A stretch of 60,522 bases of DNA from positions 1-60,522 of IMG/VR virus record IMGVR_UViG_3300010373_000011; one strand, 5' to 3'. The translations under genes were made by a program, and so were the position numbers. The first letter of the stretch is position 1. Every line of letters starts with the position of its first letter. This DNA is from a virus. Below the pieces are notes generated by a model. The model was given only the letters and a program-made list of their open reading frames with translations, made no database searches and was not told the DNA's origin. This document shows, in pieces, positions 12,807 to 20,370 of the stretch.

Positions 12807-13928
12807 CTATCCGCCCGTGATCACTTTCGCCAGCACGTCCACGGCCCCCCGCTGCATTCCCGGCTGAACGTGACTGTAGGTATCCATCGTTATCGCGATC
12901 GAGCCGTGCCCCAGCCGTTCGCTCACGATCTTCGGATTCACGTTCGCCGCGAGCAAGAGCGTGGCGCACGTGTGCCGGAGCGCATAGCAGGTGACTGCCG
13001 GCAGCTTCGCGCGAGCGAGGATCGGCCGGAGATGCCCCCGCGTGATGTCGTTCGGGAGGATCGGCTCGCCGTCCAGGTTCACGAATGCGGACGATGCCGG
13101 GCGAACCGGCCAACCCTCGGCGAGCATCCGCTGGCGATGCCGGTTCAGCGCGCCCAGAGTCCCGGCGGTCAGGTCGATGGTTCGCTTCGAGTGCAGCGTC
13201 TTTGGTTCCTTAACGCGGCCGGAGTTCTCCAGCGACTTCGTTATCGACACGCGGCCGGCGGCGAAATCGATGTCCCGCCAGGCGAGCGCCAGGGCTTCAC
13301 CGGGCCGCATTCCGGAATCAAGGATCAGCACGAACAGGGCCCCGAGGCGTTCTTCGGCGCAGGCCCGGACGAATGCCGCCGCATTCTCCGCAGAGAGAAC
13401 GACGATGGTCGGCTTCTTCGCCTTCGGGCGCCGGACGCCGCGGGCCGGATTCGCCGGAATGAGTTGCGAGCGAGCCGCGTGATTCAGAGCGATGGAAAGC
13501 GTGATGCCGATTTTCCTCACGCTGGCCGGACGAACCCCGTCCTTGAGCAGCTTCGCGTACAGGGCTTCCACATCGGCCGGCCGAAGTCTCTGGATCTTCA
13601 CGCCGCCGATGCGGGGCACGATATGCTTGTTGACGTGAATGCGGTACGGCTGGTGCGTCGCCGGCTCGATGGACGGCTCGACGAGTTCGAGCCAGCGGGC
13701 GAGCCACGCTTCCAGCGTGATGCTCGCGGCGTCGGGAAGTTGGCCGGCGTCGAGGCTCATCTGCAGTTCGCGCAGTTTCGCCGAGGCTTCCGCTTTCGAC
13801 TTACCGTAGGCCACGCGGCGAATCCTCTTCCCGCCATGCACGCCGAGCGAGATGGAGCCGACCCAGAGGCCATCGGGCCGCTGGTAGATGGACCCTTCGG
13901 AACGGCCGCGGCGGGAACGTGCTGGCAT
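12807..13928 (-). CDS. int: tyrosine recombinase / phage integrase
   Basis: 373 aa. An N-terminal AP2-like beta segment (GSIYQRPDGLWVGSISLG) is followed by a core-binding helical domain (about 65-160) and a catalytic domain. Catalytic residues: R208 (DSGMRPGEALAL), a Lys near 243, Y315-x-x-R318 (YALRHTCAT; the usual first His is Tyr), H341 (ERLGHGS) and nucleophile Y351 (TMDTYSHV). It catalyses site-specific recombination between attP and the host tRNA-Leu gene. It is adjacent to the attP candidate. A helix-turn-helix protein at 15012-15293 is the likely directionality factor. Confidence 0.95.
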   Translation of the reverse strand: MPARSRRGRSEGSIYQRPDGLWVGSISLGVHGGKRIRRVAYGKSKAEASAKLRELQMSLDAGQLPDAASITLEAWLARWLELVEPSIEPATHQPYRIHVNKHIVPRIGGVKIQRLRPADVEALYAKLLKDGVRPASVRKIGITLSIALNHAARSQLIPANPARGVRRPKAKKPTIVVLSAENAAAFVRACAEERLGALFVLILDSGMRPGEALALAWRDIDFAAGRVSITKSLENSGRVKEPKTLHSKRTIDLTAGTLGALNRHRQRMLAEGWPVRPASSAFVNLDGEPILPNDITRGHLRPILARAKLPAVTCYALRHTCATLLLAANVNPKIVSERLGHGSIAITMDTYSHVQPGMQRGAVDVLAKVITGG

Positions 13929-14268
13929 TGGAAACCTCGGCAGAATGCTTGCTCTAACGCTCTTCGCCTTTACGCCAGCGGCGCGGCGTCCTACGCTTTT
14001 CCCAGCTCAACACTCGCACCATCACTCGCAGCTCGCGGCTCGCGGCTCGCGGCTCGCTACCAACCGGCACTTACCCGGCGTCGTGCGTCTAACAACGCGC
14101 GACTTTCTACGGGGCTTGCTGAGCTGGTGCGGGACCGCCGGGAAAATCGACGCTACTCCGATTGCCGTGAGCGCCGGCGCGGGTAGTGTTATTACGTACA
14201 CCATGCCAACCCGCCGAGGGATAGGCGGCTCACCTTGCCGAAGGACGGCTCGCTCAAGGGGGAAGAAC
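13929..14268. other. non-coding region with GCTCGCG tandem repeat
   Basis: 340 nt between the divergent integrase gene and the next gene. It contains almost four tandem copies of GCTCGCG (14031-14057). No convincing gene is seen. The region presumably holds the integrase promoter, but no clear boxes are visible. Confidence 0.5.
14031..14057. repeat. 7-bp tandem repeat (GCTCGCG x 3.9)
   Basis: Uninterrupted copies of GCTCGCG about 100 bp upstream of the integrase start; could be protein-binding sites or a simple slippage tract. Confidence 0.8.
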
Positions 14269-14481
14269 ATGTCGCGCGATGAACTGATGGATGCACTTCG
14301 GGAGTATGTGGACCGCGAGCATCCGGGGTGGGACGGAGCCAGCGTCACGGTCAGTAGGGGCGATGGCCGCGAGCCCGAACGCCTCGTTATCAGCCCTGCC
14401 CGCTCGCCTTCCGATGCTTCACTTCCTGCTGAATCTCCCCACTTACGAGAGCATATTGCAGCTCGATGTACTCACGAATAG
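14269..14481 (+). CDS. small hypothetical protein
   Basis: 70 aa from ATG 14269 after AAGGGGGAAG. The N-terminal 45 residues (RDELMDALREYVDREHPGW, then a strand) look genuine. The last 25 overlap the opposing regulator gene 14390-14644 and look less so. No family is recognised. Confidence 0.55.
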   Translation: MSRDELMDALREYVDREHPGWDGASVTVSRGDGREPERLVISPARSPSDASLPAESPHLREHIAARCTHE

Positions 14482-14644
14482 CCGGTGAAATAAGCTCCCA
14501 TTGCGAAATGCCCCGATGCCCGCAGATCACTTGAATCTTGCGGGCCAAGTCTTTCTCGACTTGAACGGCTGTAGACTTCCTCGCGTCGGCTTCCTTTCCA
14601 GATTCATTCGAAGTTTTTTTTCTGGCCATCAGAAGCATCCCCAT
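14390..14644 (-). CDS. putative DNA-binding regulator (ribbon-helix-helix type)
   Basis: 84 aa from ATG 14644, with GAGG 7 nt upstream; in-frame ATGs 6 and 15 nt later are alternatives. A basic start (ARKKTSNESGK) is followed by TAVQVEKDLARKIQVICGHR and GISQWELISPAIREYI, i.e. strand plus two helices as in Arc/CopG-like regulators. It is divergent from another such gene (14805), with two palindromes between them, so it is a lysogeny-switch candidate. Confidence 0.65.
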   Translation of the reverse strand: MGMLLMARKKTSNESGKEADARKSTAVQVEKDLARKIQVICGHRGISQWELISPAIREYIELQYALVSGEIQQEVKHRKASGQG

Positions 14645-14669
14645 CTTCGCACCTCAAAACGAGTTGCAT

Positions 14670-14696
14670 AACGCGAACTTATTACTAGTTCGCGTT
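14670..14696. promoter_or_regulatory. 10-bp perfect palindromic operator
   Basis: AACGCGAACT (14670-14679) and AGTTCGCGTT (14687-14696) around TATTACT. It covers the -10 box and spacer of the minus-strand promoter. Confidence 0.75.
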
Positions 14697-14707
14697 TCCT
14701 TCCACAA
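14679..14707 (-). promoter_or_regulatory. promoter for the minus-strand regulator
   Basis: Minus strand TTGTGG (14702-14707), 17 nt, TAATAA (14679-14684), overlapped by the palindrome 14670-14696. Confidence 0.55.
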
Positions 14708-14723
14708 AATTACAAGAATGCAG

Positions 14724-14752
14724 TTGACTCGTTCCGGTTTACTTCTTAGAGT
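14724..14752 (+). promoter_or_regulatory. promoter for the 14805 regulator gene
   Basis: TTGACT (14724-14729), exactly 17 nt, TAGAGT (14747-14752). The expected start lies in the AACGCT palindrome, giving simple repression geometry. Confidence 0.6.
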
Positions 14753-14761
14753 CTACTGCAC

Positions 14762-14781
14762 AACGCTAAACGCTGAGCGTT
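14762..14781. promoter_or_regulatory. AACGCT half-site operator
   Basis: AACGCT occurs at 14762-14767 and 14769-14774, and its complement AGCGTT at 14776-14781. This gives a palindrome AACGCT-G-AGCGTT plus one extra half-site. It shares the AACGC core with the palindrome at 14670-14696. Confidence 0.65.
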
Positions 14782-14804
14782 AAACAGGAACAAGGAAGGA
14801 AGTC

Positions 14805-15008
14805 ATGGCGGATTCACGCGAAGCGGAAAGCCCGCCGCGAGTCACTTGCTGGATCGAGAAGACGATGGTTCGGATGGCGAAAGAGATTGCGGCCCGTGAA
14901 GGCATAACGCTGTCCGAAGTGATCGAACGAGATTTACGCGCGGCGCTGAGTCGCCGGCATTCACGAATTTTCGCTGTTGCGGCGGCCGAACTCGGCGGCG
15001 AGGGCTGA
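14805..15008 (+). CDS. putative ribbon-helix-helix regulator
   Basis: 67 aa from ATG 14805 after AAGGAAGGAAG. RVTCWIEKTMVRMAKEIAAR then GITLSEVIERDLRAALSRRH gives the strand-helix-helix layout of CopG-type DNA-binding proteins. With its divergent neighbour it makes a two-regulator switch, comparable in logic to repressor/Cro pairs (inference). Confidence 0.65.
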   Translation: MADSREAESPPRVTCWIEKTMVRMAKEIAAREGITLSEVIERDLRAALSRRHSRIFAVAAAELGGEG

Positions 15009-15011
15009 CCA

Positions 15012-15293
15012 ATGGCCGCGACCGCCATCGACCTGCCGGGGCCGCCGGACCTTTCCGAACTCTCGGAATCCGAGTTGTTCGAGGAACTCAAGCGGCTCGG
15101 CAAGGCGGGATGGCGTTCGCCACGGGGGGCATCGGAATGGCTGGGAATACCGCGATCCGAGGTGTACGGCCTGCTGACCAGCGGGGCGATCTGGAGCTAC
15201 AAGCGGGGCAAGCGGCGAATGGTCCCTGTGGTGGAGTTGCGGCGGTACGCGACGAATCAGGCGATGCTCCGCCTGCGAAGAAGGGCGCGGTGA
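15012..15293 (+). CDS. excisionase-like helix-turn-helix protein
   Basis: 93 aa, starting 3 nt after the previous stop. An acidic N-terminal helix (LSELSESELFEELKRLG) precedes a winged-helix segment, SEWLGIPRSEVYGLLTSGAI then YKRGKRRMVPVVELRRYA. This is the MerR-type fold of excisionases and similar small DNA-bending proteins. Location 1 kb from the integrase supports a directionality-factor role. Confidence 0.7.
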   Translation: MAATAIDLPGPPDLSELSESELFEELKRLGKAGWRSPRGASEWLGIPRSEVYGLLTSGAIWSYKRGKRRMVPVVELRRYATNQAMLRLRRRAR

Positions 15294-15428
15294 AGGCGTT
15301 GCGGCTGCGGCTCAAGCGGATGTGAAATTCGCGGTCGGTGTCCTACGGGTAGGTCCCGGAAAAACATCGGAACGCTAGGCGAAGATTGCCGAGCCGACTG
15401 CGTGAAACTGGAATCCACGGAGGAAGTC

Positions 15429-16163
15429 ATGGCGACGGCGACCAAACTGAAACGACGAAAACTCGACCTGACGGCATTGACGCTCCACCAGGGCGCTCAC
15501 AACGACGGCAGCAAGCAAATGTGTGTGATGGAGGCTGTAGCTTTCGTGGCGGGCGAGCCATGGAGCGATCGCCCGGTTTGTGCGTCGCCGGTTATCTCGG
15601 CATTCCTGCGCCGGTGGAATGACGACCTGAGCCATACGGACCGGCAGATGCTCAAGCCGTTCATCCCGGGGCTGGTCGGCACCAACACAGGCAAAGAAGA
15701 CGACGAACTCCGCGCGTGGATGGCGACGGATTGGATGATTCGCGAATACCTTCCGGCGTGGTTACGGGCGGCGAACCTCAACACACAGGCGGATGCGGTC
15801 GCGTCGCTGCCGCCAATACTATCAACGGATTCATGGGCCTCAGCGTCGGCGGTCGTTGGCAAAGCAAAATCTGATGCGCTCGCGGCGTTCCACGCGGCGA
15901 GGGACGCCGCGAGGGACGCCGCGTGGGACGCCGCGTGGAACGCCGCGAGGGACGCCGCGAGGGACGCCGCGTGGGACGCCGCGTGGGACGCCGCGTGGGA
16001 CGCCGCGTGGAACGCCGCGAGGGACGCCGCGTGGGACGCCGCGTGGGGCGCGGCGTGGGGCGCGGCGTCCCTCGCGGCGGCGAAAAAATTCAAGGCAACC
16101 GTGGAAGGAATCCAGCAATCGGCGTTGCGATTGGTCGAACGGATGATCGCCGTCGGCAAGTGA
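15429..16163 (+). CDS. protein with C-terminal DAAW/DAAR tandem repeats
   Basis: Start ATG 15429 after GGAGGAAG gives 244 aa. The N-terminal domain (MCVMEAVAFVAGEPWSDRP, later SPVISAFLRRWND) matches a conserved unknown domain that heads similar repeat proteins in actinobacteria and phages. From about residue 155 there are 15 four-residue units of DAAW, DAAR or NAAR type, forming a long Ala-rich helix. A short non-repeat helix (KATVEGIQQSALRLVERM) ends it. No function is established for the family. Confidence 0.75.
   Translation: MATATKLKRRKLDLTALTLHQGAHNDGSKQMCVMEAVAFVAGEPWSDRPVCASPVISAFLRRWNDDLSHTDRQMLKPFIPGLVGTNTGKEDDELRAWMATDWMIREYLPAWLRAANLNTQADAVASLPPILSTDSWASASAVVGKAKSDALAAFHAARDAARDAAWDAAWNAARDAARDAAWDAAWDAAWDAAWNAARDAAWDAAWGAAWGAASLAAAKKFKATVEGIQQSALRLVERMIAVGK
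15892..16079 (+). repeat. 12-bp coding tandem repeat
   Basis: About 15 copies of GACGCCGCG(T/A)GG inside the preceding gene, coding DAAW/DAAR. The unit is a multiple of three, so copy number can change without frameshift. Confidence 0.9.
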
Positions 16164-16193
16164 ATCGAACACCTTCGCCCATTGGAGAACATC

Positions 16194-16364
16194 GTGATTC
16201 CCGAGTTGCAAGCCTTCTTGTACGGCGCGGCGTGCGTCGCGGGCTTTTTCGGCCTGGTCAGGGGGCTGGACTTCCTCGACCGATTTGGTCGGCAGTGGCT
16301 TCGGGAGCGCGAATGGAATCAGCACCGGGAGCGGGTGGCGATGGAATCGACGCGGGAAGTGTGA
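16194..16364 (+). CDS. small membrane protein
   Basis: GTG 16194 with GGAG 6 nt upstream. 56 aa: a hydrophobic helix (AFLYGAACVAGFFGLVRGL) near the N-terminus and a charged C-terminal helix (FGRQWLREREWNQHRERV). No family is recognised. Confidence 0.55.
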   Translation: MIPELQAFLYGAACVAGFFGLVRGLDFLDRFGRQWLREREWNQHRERVAMESTREV

Positions 16365-16394
16365 CCCGCGCGACCACGAACTGAGGGGAATCCT

Positions 16395-16583
16395 ATGAGC
16401 TTCGAGAACCACGACGAGCCCGACTTCGACCTGGAGATATTCGAGGACGCCTTGCGCGTGCTCGATGCCATCACGGGCAAGTATCGGATCGAAGAGCGAG
16501 ACCTCACCGAAGCGCAGCGCGTGCAGCAGAACTTGCGGGCGCATTTGCACCGGGCGAAGGAACGGGCTCGTGTACCAGCATGA
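16395..16583 (+). CDS. small acidic/helical protein
   Basis: 62 aa from ATG 16395 with GAGGGGAAT upstream. Acidic start (FENHDEPDFDLEIFEDAL) and a charged C-terminal helix. No family is recognised. Stops 10 nt before a tRNA-like gene. Confidence 0.6.
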   Translation: MSFENHDEPDFDLEIFEDALRVLDAITGKYRIEERDLTEAQRVQQNLRAHLHRAKERARVPA

Positions 16584-16593
16584 AAGATTAGCT

Positions 16594-16668
16594 CGCGGTG
16601 TAGGGAAGCCAGGTTATCCCGCCCGGACCGGATTCCGGGAGACGGCGGTTCGAATCCGCCCACCGCTG
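16594..16668 (+). tRNA. tRNA-Pro-like gene with 8-nt anticodon loop
   Basis: Acceptor CGCGGTG (16594-16600) pairs with CACCGCT (16661-16667) at six of seven positions. D stem is GGGA/TCCC with AGCCAGGTTA, and T arm GGCGG-TTCGAAT-CCGCC. The order GGTGTA...AGCC-GG is typical of bacterial tRNA-Pro. The anticodon stem CCCGG/CCGGG closes on ACCGGATT, eight bases instead of seven, with CGG (Pro) in the likely anticodon position and C rather than U at 33. The pair at 1-72 is mismatched and no CCA is encoded. It is either an expanded-loop (frameshift-type) tRNA or a decaying gene. Confidence 0.6.
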
Positions 16669-16818
16669 TTTGCCGGGTCGAGTCGATGCTGTGCTGAATG
16701 GGCGACAGCCGGCGGAGGCCGGCCCGGCAACTTACACGCGGCGAGTGGCCGTTTGTGGGTCCGGAAATTGTTGATGAAGCAAGTTGACCGGAAGTTCACC
16801 ACCATCACGGAGGATGCC

Positions 16819-16998
16819 ATGCTCTGCCTCACTCGAAAGCCCGGCGAGAAGATCGTCATCACCGGCCCGGCGACCATCACGGTTCTCAGCGTCGGGACCG
16901 GGCGAACGAAGCTCGGCATCGAAGCGGCCCCGGAAGTCACGGTGGACCGCGAGGAGGTGGCGAAGCGGAAGGAAGAGGAACGGAGGGATGCGGCATGA
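16819..16998 (+). CDS. csrA: CsrA/RsmA-family translational regulator
   Basis: Start ATG 16819 after GGAGG gives 59 aa; an in-frame ATG at 16774 lacks a ribosome site. The sequence MLCLTRKPGEKIVI, TVLSVGTGRTKLGIEA and VTVDREEV follows the CsrA family (LTRK near the N-terminus; REE near residue 48, the RNA-contacting Arg). CsrA is a homodimeric RNA-binding protein that recognises GGA in hairpin loops and represses translation by covering ribosome sites. A phage copy could adjust phage or host mRNA use. Coupled to the next gene by ATGA. Confidence 0.9.
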   Translation: MLCLTRKPGEKIVITGPATITVLSVGTGRTKLGIEAAPEVTVDREEVAKRKEEERRDAA

Positions 16999-17351
16999 AC
17001 GCGACCAAGACCAAGAAGCTGACCGTCACCATCACCCGTGGCGACCTCGAGCGCATCCTGAGGCAAGCCGCCGATGCGTTCACGACCGCGGCATCGCAGG
17101 CCGCAAGAGATGCGGCTGCGCGGGCTGACGAAAAGCACGGCGAACTCGTCCGGGCGCTCTTCTGCGGGGTTGCCGAAAACATCACGGCACTCAAGACCGA
17201 CTGCCTTGATGCCCATTTCGGACCCGAACCGCCGTATCCGATGACGCCGGCGGTGACGGTGAGTGCGGCTGCGGTGGTTGTGGATACGGACCAGGCGGAC
17301 GCCGAAGCAGAGCGGCAACGGTTGATGGACCAGGCGGAATGTAAGTGGTGA
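16995..17351 (+). CDS. hypothetical protein
   Basis: 118 aa, ATGA overlap with csrA. N-terminus KKLTVTITRGDLERILRQAA then an Ala-rich helix, a His/Cys-containing middle (RALFCGVAENITAL) and an acidic C-terminal helix. No family is recognised. Confidence 0.6.
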   Translation: MNATKTKKLTVTITRGDLERILRQAADAFTTAASQAARDAAARADEKHGELVRALFCGVAENITALKTDCLDAHFGPEPPYPMTPAVTVSAAAVVVDTDQADAEAERQRLMDQAECKW

Positions 17352-17355
17352 ACCA

Positions 17356-17844
17356 ATGCTCAGCGTCAACGACTATCGAACTGCGGACCTCGGACCGACA
17401 GCGACTTATGGCCGCCGCCGACTCTGTTGGATTCCCGCGAGCCGCGAGCATCCGGAATGGGACCGCCGCGACGGAAACCTGACGCTCGTAATGCAGCACG
17501 CGCGAACCGGCTGGGGGCGGAAAATCGAAACAGACACTTACGCGGTCGAAGAGCAACCACCCATTATCGGCGTCATGGGTCGCGTGTTCCTGCTTCTCAA
17601 CCTGAGCGACGACGAGCAGGACCAGCCGTATCAGTGCGTGATTGGTCCGAACGAACAGTGCACCTGTACGGCGGCGAAGTGCAAGGTTCCCGCAAGTGAG
17701 AATTCGCATGGGTGCAAGCACATTGATGCACTTAATTATCTGGTCGAGAACGGGCATCTGGGCGGCGAAAGCGAGACGGAATCCGGGTCTTGGTATGACC
17801 CCGATTACGGCGAAATGACGCAGCGCGAAATGGCGATGCTGTGA
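17356..17844 (+). CDS. hypothetical protein with SWIM-like zinc motif
   Basis: 162 aa. Near residues 108-127, CTCTAAKC ... HGCKHIDALNYL matches the CxC-n-CxH arrangement of SWIM zinc fingers, which bind DNA or proteins. N-terminal part is beta-rich (RRRLCWIPASREHPEWDRRD). Its stop overlaps a GTG for the next frame. Function unknown; a nucleic-acid role is plausible from the motif. Confidence 0.65.
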   Translation: MLSVNDYRTADLGPTATYGRRRLCWIPASREHPEWDRRDGNLTLVMQHARTGWGRKIETDTYAVEEQPPIIGVMGRVFLLLNLSDDEQDQPYQCVIGPNEQCTCTAAKCKVPASENSHGCKHIDALNYLVENGHLGGESETESGSWYDPDYGEMTQREMAML

Positions 17845-17870
17845 GGAAGTTCCTCAGGGACGAATCCACC

Positions 17871-19208
17871 ATGAACGAGGCGGAACCGATGAGTACGGAA
17901 CTGGCAACGGTCCAACGGAACGGGACGGGAGCGATGCTCGTAGCAGACGTTCTCGCGCAGGAAGGCGAGCAAAGAAACCTGCTTGGCGAGTTCGTCGCGA
18001 AACACATGACCGAGAACAGTGACTACGGGGTTATCCCCGGCACAAAGAACAAGACGCTGCTCAAGCCGGGCGCGGAAAAGCTCACCACCATTTTCCGGTG
18101 CGTGCCCCGGTTCGTGATTGAAGAGAAAATCGAGAACTGGGAATCGGGGCTCTTCTACTATCGCTTCTCCTGCCACATCGTAACGCTCGCCGATGGCAAC
18201 GTGGTTGCCGAGGGCGTCGGCTCGTGCAGCACCTACGAAAGCCGCTATCGCTGGCGAACGGCCAACCGCGTTTGCCCCGCTTGCGGTGCGGACGCGATCC
18301 TTCGGAGTAAGCATCCGCCGCGCGACAACCCGCACGCCGCACCGGGCTGGTTTTGCTGGAACAAAAAGGGCGGGTGCGGAGCCAACTTCGCGGCAGACGA
18401 TATCGCCGTCACGGGGCAGGCATCGGGCCGCGTGCAGAACCCGGACCTGTGCGACTGCGCGAACACTGTGCTCAAGATGGCGAAGAAGCGGGCTCATGTT
18501 GATGCCGCGATTGCCCTGGCCCGCTGCTCGGACATCTTCACTCAGGACGTAGAAGACTTCTCGGAAGCCCCCCGTGAAGAACCACAACAGAACAACCGCA
18601 ACGGTCAAACCGACCTGCGGAACATCCCCGGCGTCAAGTCCGGCGCGGACCTGAAACCCCCGCGCAACTTCGAAGCCGAGTTCGCCGCGTGCGGCACGCT
18701 TCCCGACCTTCAACGCCTCTGGGTCAGTCTAACCCTGGACCAAAAGCGACAAGCGGCCGCCGCCAAGGACCTTCGCAAGGACCAGTTAGCGGTGTCTGCA
18801 TCGGAGGGTGACGATCGATCGGATCCTTCGAAGTCTGCGATCGGTGCGGGGCGGACCTCCACGATGGCTGCAACTGCCACGAAGACGCCATCGGATTGCC
18901 GCAGCACTGATTCGGAGGGTGAGCAGCGCTCGGACCCTACGACGACGGGGGCGGCTACGGCCCGGACGAGTAAGCCGCGCCTGCCCAAGCCATCGAACAC
19001 CTACCCGACCGTGGACGAGCTTGTGAAGCTCGTGGAAACGGTCGCCAAAATCAACGGCGAAGACGAGGCGGTTCTCTTCGGCCTGGCGTGCAACGTGGTC
19101 GATGCGCCGGACCTGATGGAACTGACCGACCACGAGCGGGTGCGGGTCGATGACTGGCTCCGCAACCGGGCTCACCAGCACAACACCGTAACTTCGGGGG
19201 CACCATGA
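17871..19208 (+). CDS. putative single-strand annealing/recombination protein
   Basis: 445 aa from ATG 17871; GTG 17841 and ATG 17889 are alternative starts. The N-terminal domain has YGVIPGTKNKTLLKPGAEKL then FRFSCHIVTL-like strands. A four-Cys zinc site is inserted (CPACG ... WFCWNKKGGCG), then DLCDCANTVLKMAKKRAHVD. This conserved phage protein type commonly sits beside Gp157 genes, where single-strand annealing proteins are found, as here. The middle is low-complexity (Ser/Thr/Ala). A C-terminal helical domain (TVDELVKLVETVAKINGE) may be a partner-binding module. The annealing assignment rests on context and distant resemblance. Confidence 0.55.
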   Translation: MNEAEPMSTELATVQRNGTGAMLVADVLAQEGEQRNLLGEFVAKHMTENSDYGVIPGTKNKTLLKPGAEKLTTIFRCVPRFVIEEKIENWESGLFYYRFSCHIVTLADGNVVAEGVGSCSTYESRYRWRTANRVCPACGADAILRSKHPPRDNPHAAPGWFCWNKKGGCGANFAADDIAVTGQASGRVQNPDLCDCANTVLKMAKKRAHVDAAIALARCSDIFTQDVEDFSEAPREEPQQNNRNGQTDLRNIPGVKSGADLKPPRNFEAEFAACGTLPDLQRLWVSLTLDQKRQAAAAKDLRKDQLAVSASEGDDRSDPSKSAIGAGRTSTMAATATKTPSDCRSTDSEGEQRSDPTTTGAATARTSKPRLPKPSNTYPTVDELVKLVETVAKINGEDEAVLFGLACNVVDAPDLMELTDHERVRVDDWLRNRAHQHNTVTSGAP

Positions 19209-19747
19209 CCGCGACACTGGAACGACGGACGCTGTTCGGCATCGGCACCGAATTCCTGGCGCTGAACGAACGCCTCGACGAACTCACCGGCGAGATTGCC
19301 GACCCCGCGCTCGACGCGGAGTTCGCGGCGTCGTTCGCCGACGTGGAAACCGCCGAGGGCGTGAAGCTCGACCGCTACGTGAACTGGATTCGGTCGCTGG
19401 AAATGGAAGCGTCCACCGCCCGCTCGGAAGCGGAAGAGTACATCGCCCGCGCCCAGGCTCGCGAGAACCGCGTCAAGTGGCTCAAACAGCGGATGAAAGC
19501 CTACCTGGAATACACGAACCGGCAGAAGGTGCAGACCGCCACGGGGCGCACGCTGGCGATTCAAGCCAACGGCGGTTCGGTGCCCGTGAAGCTCGCCGAC
19601 GGCATCGACCCGGCGACCGTTCCCGATGACCTCGTGATTGTGAAACGAACCGTGGACACCGATGCCGTTCGCAAGGCGCTCCAGGCGGGTCGGGAATTGC
19701 CGTTCGCCACGCTCGGCGAGCGCGGCAGCCATTTGAGGATTCGCTGA
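19205..19747 (+). CDS. siphovirus Gp157-family protein
   Basis: 180 aa, ATGA overlap with the previous gene. Long central coiled coil (ASTARSEAEEYIARAQAREN then RVKWLKQRMKAYLEYTNRQK) followed by a beta strand pair and DPATVPDDLVIVKRTVD. This is the standard Gp157 layout (long coiled coil, then a TxxxxxxIQxN strand and an xxVPxxxxxxxxxxDxxxIR segment). The family accompanies phage recombination proteins. Confidence 0.85.
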   Translation: MTATLERRTLFGIGTEFLALNERLDELTGEIADPALDAEFAASFADVETAEGVKLDRYVNWIRSLEMEASTARSEAEEYIARAQARENRVKWLKQRMKAYLEYTNRQKVQTATGRTLAIQANGGSVPVKLADGIDPATVPDDLVIVKRTVDTDAVRKALQAGRELPFATLGERGSHLRIR

Positions 19748-19998
19748 TGAACCCTCCCACCCCGGCACAGCTTCGCATGCTCAAGGCGATCCGCGCCCAC
19801 TGGGCACGCTACGGCGTTGGCCCGACGATCCGCGACCTGATGGCGGCGACAGGCATCGGCTCGCCGAATGGCGTGGTCTCGCACCTGAACAACATGCTTG
19901 CGAAGGGGATCATCGAGTGGGACCGCAAGGGAGCCGCGCGGCAACTGTGGCCGGCGGGACTGCGGGAGAAGATTCGGCAACTTGCGAAGGCGAGTTGA
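19747..19998 (+). CDS. LexA-type DNA-binding domain protein
   Basis: 83 aa. TPAQLRMLKAIRAHWARYGV, then GPTIRDLMAATGIGSPNGVV and SHLNNMLAKGIIEWDRK, matches the LexA N-terminal winged helix (its normal TxxQxxILxxI start and PTxREIA helix). There is no autocleavage/peptidase domain, so it cannot respond to RecA in the usual way. It may repress or mask host SOS boxes, or regulate phage genes. Confidence 0.85.
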   Translation: MNPPTPAQLRMLKAIRAHWARYGVGPTIRDLMAATGIGSPNGVVSHLNNMLAKGIIEWDRKGAARQLWPAGLREKIRQLAKAS

Positions 19999-20003
19999 AC
20001 AAG

Positions 20004-20075
20004 ATGCTCAGGGCCGATGAATGGCTCAGGAAACGGGCTCAGCCGAGCAAAGAGTACCAAGAGGTGCCGTTCTGA
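20004..20075 (+). CDS. 23-aa coupled small protein
   Basis: ATG 20004 to TGA 20073-20075, whose last base begins the next ATG (TGATG). The peptide begins MLRADEWLRKRAQPS, amphipathic and basic. Coupling and composition suggest it may be real. Confidence 0.4.
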   Translation: MLRADEWLRKRAQPSKEYQEVPF

Positions 20076-20287
20076 TGAACAAGGTTCCCATTAGCGACGC
20101 GAAGGACATTGCCATGCGGCATAGGTCCATTGGTGCCTTGGTCCTGACGGTCGGCGACAACCAGTTTGCTGTGACGACCTACGGCCACACGCGGGCATCT
20201 TGCGATGCCATGCGGAAGGTAAACGAACAAATCGCCGAATGCATCCGTTCCGGGATCATCAGCATCCCGGACGAATTGCGAACGTGA
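20075..20287 (+). CDS. small hypothetical protein
   Basis: Start ATG 20075 (AAGAGG upstream) gives 70 aa. Alternating strands (SIGALVLTVGDNQFAVTTYG) and a helix (CDAMRKVNEQIAECIRSGI). No family is recognised. Confidence 0.6.
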   Translation: MNKVPISDAKDIAMRHRSIGALVLTVGDNQFAVTTYGHTRASCDAMRKVNEQIAECIRSGIISIPDELRT

Positions 20288-20370
20288 TTGCCCACCCCGG
20301 ACCAGCTACGACGCTGGCCGGGATAAGGATAGCCCAGGGAGTAGGCCAATGCCCACGCAGAGCGTAAACT

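Noticed and set aside
15892-16079. Tandem repeat array that might be taken for CRISPR
   Set aside because: Repeats are 12 bp without spacers and encode DAAW/DAAR units in an open frame with a proper start.
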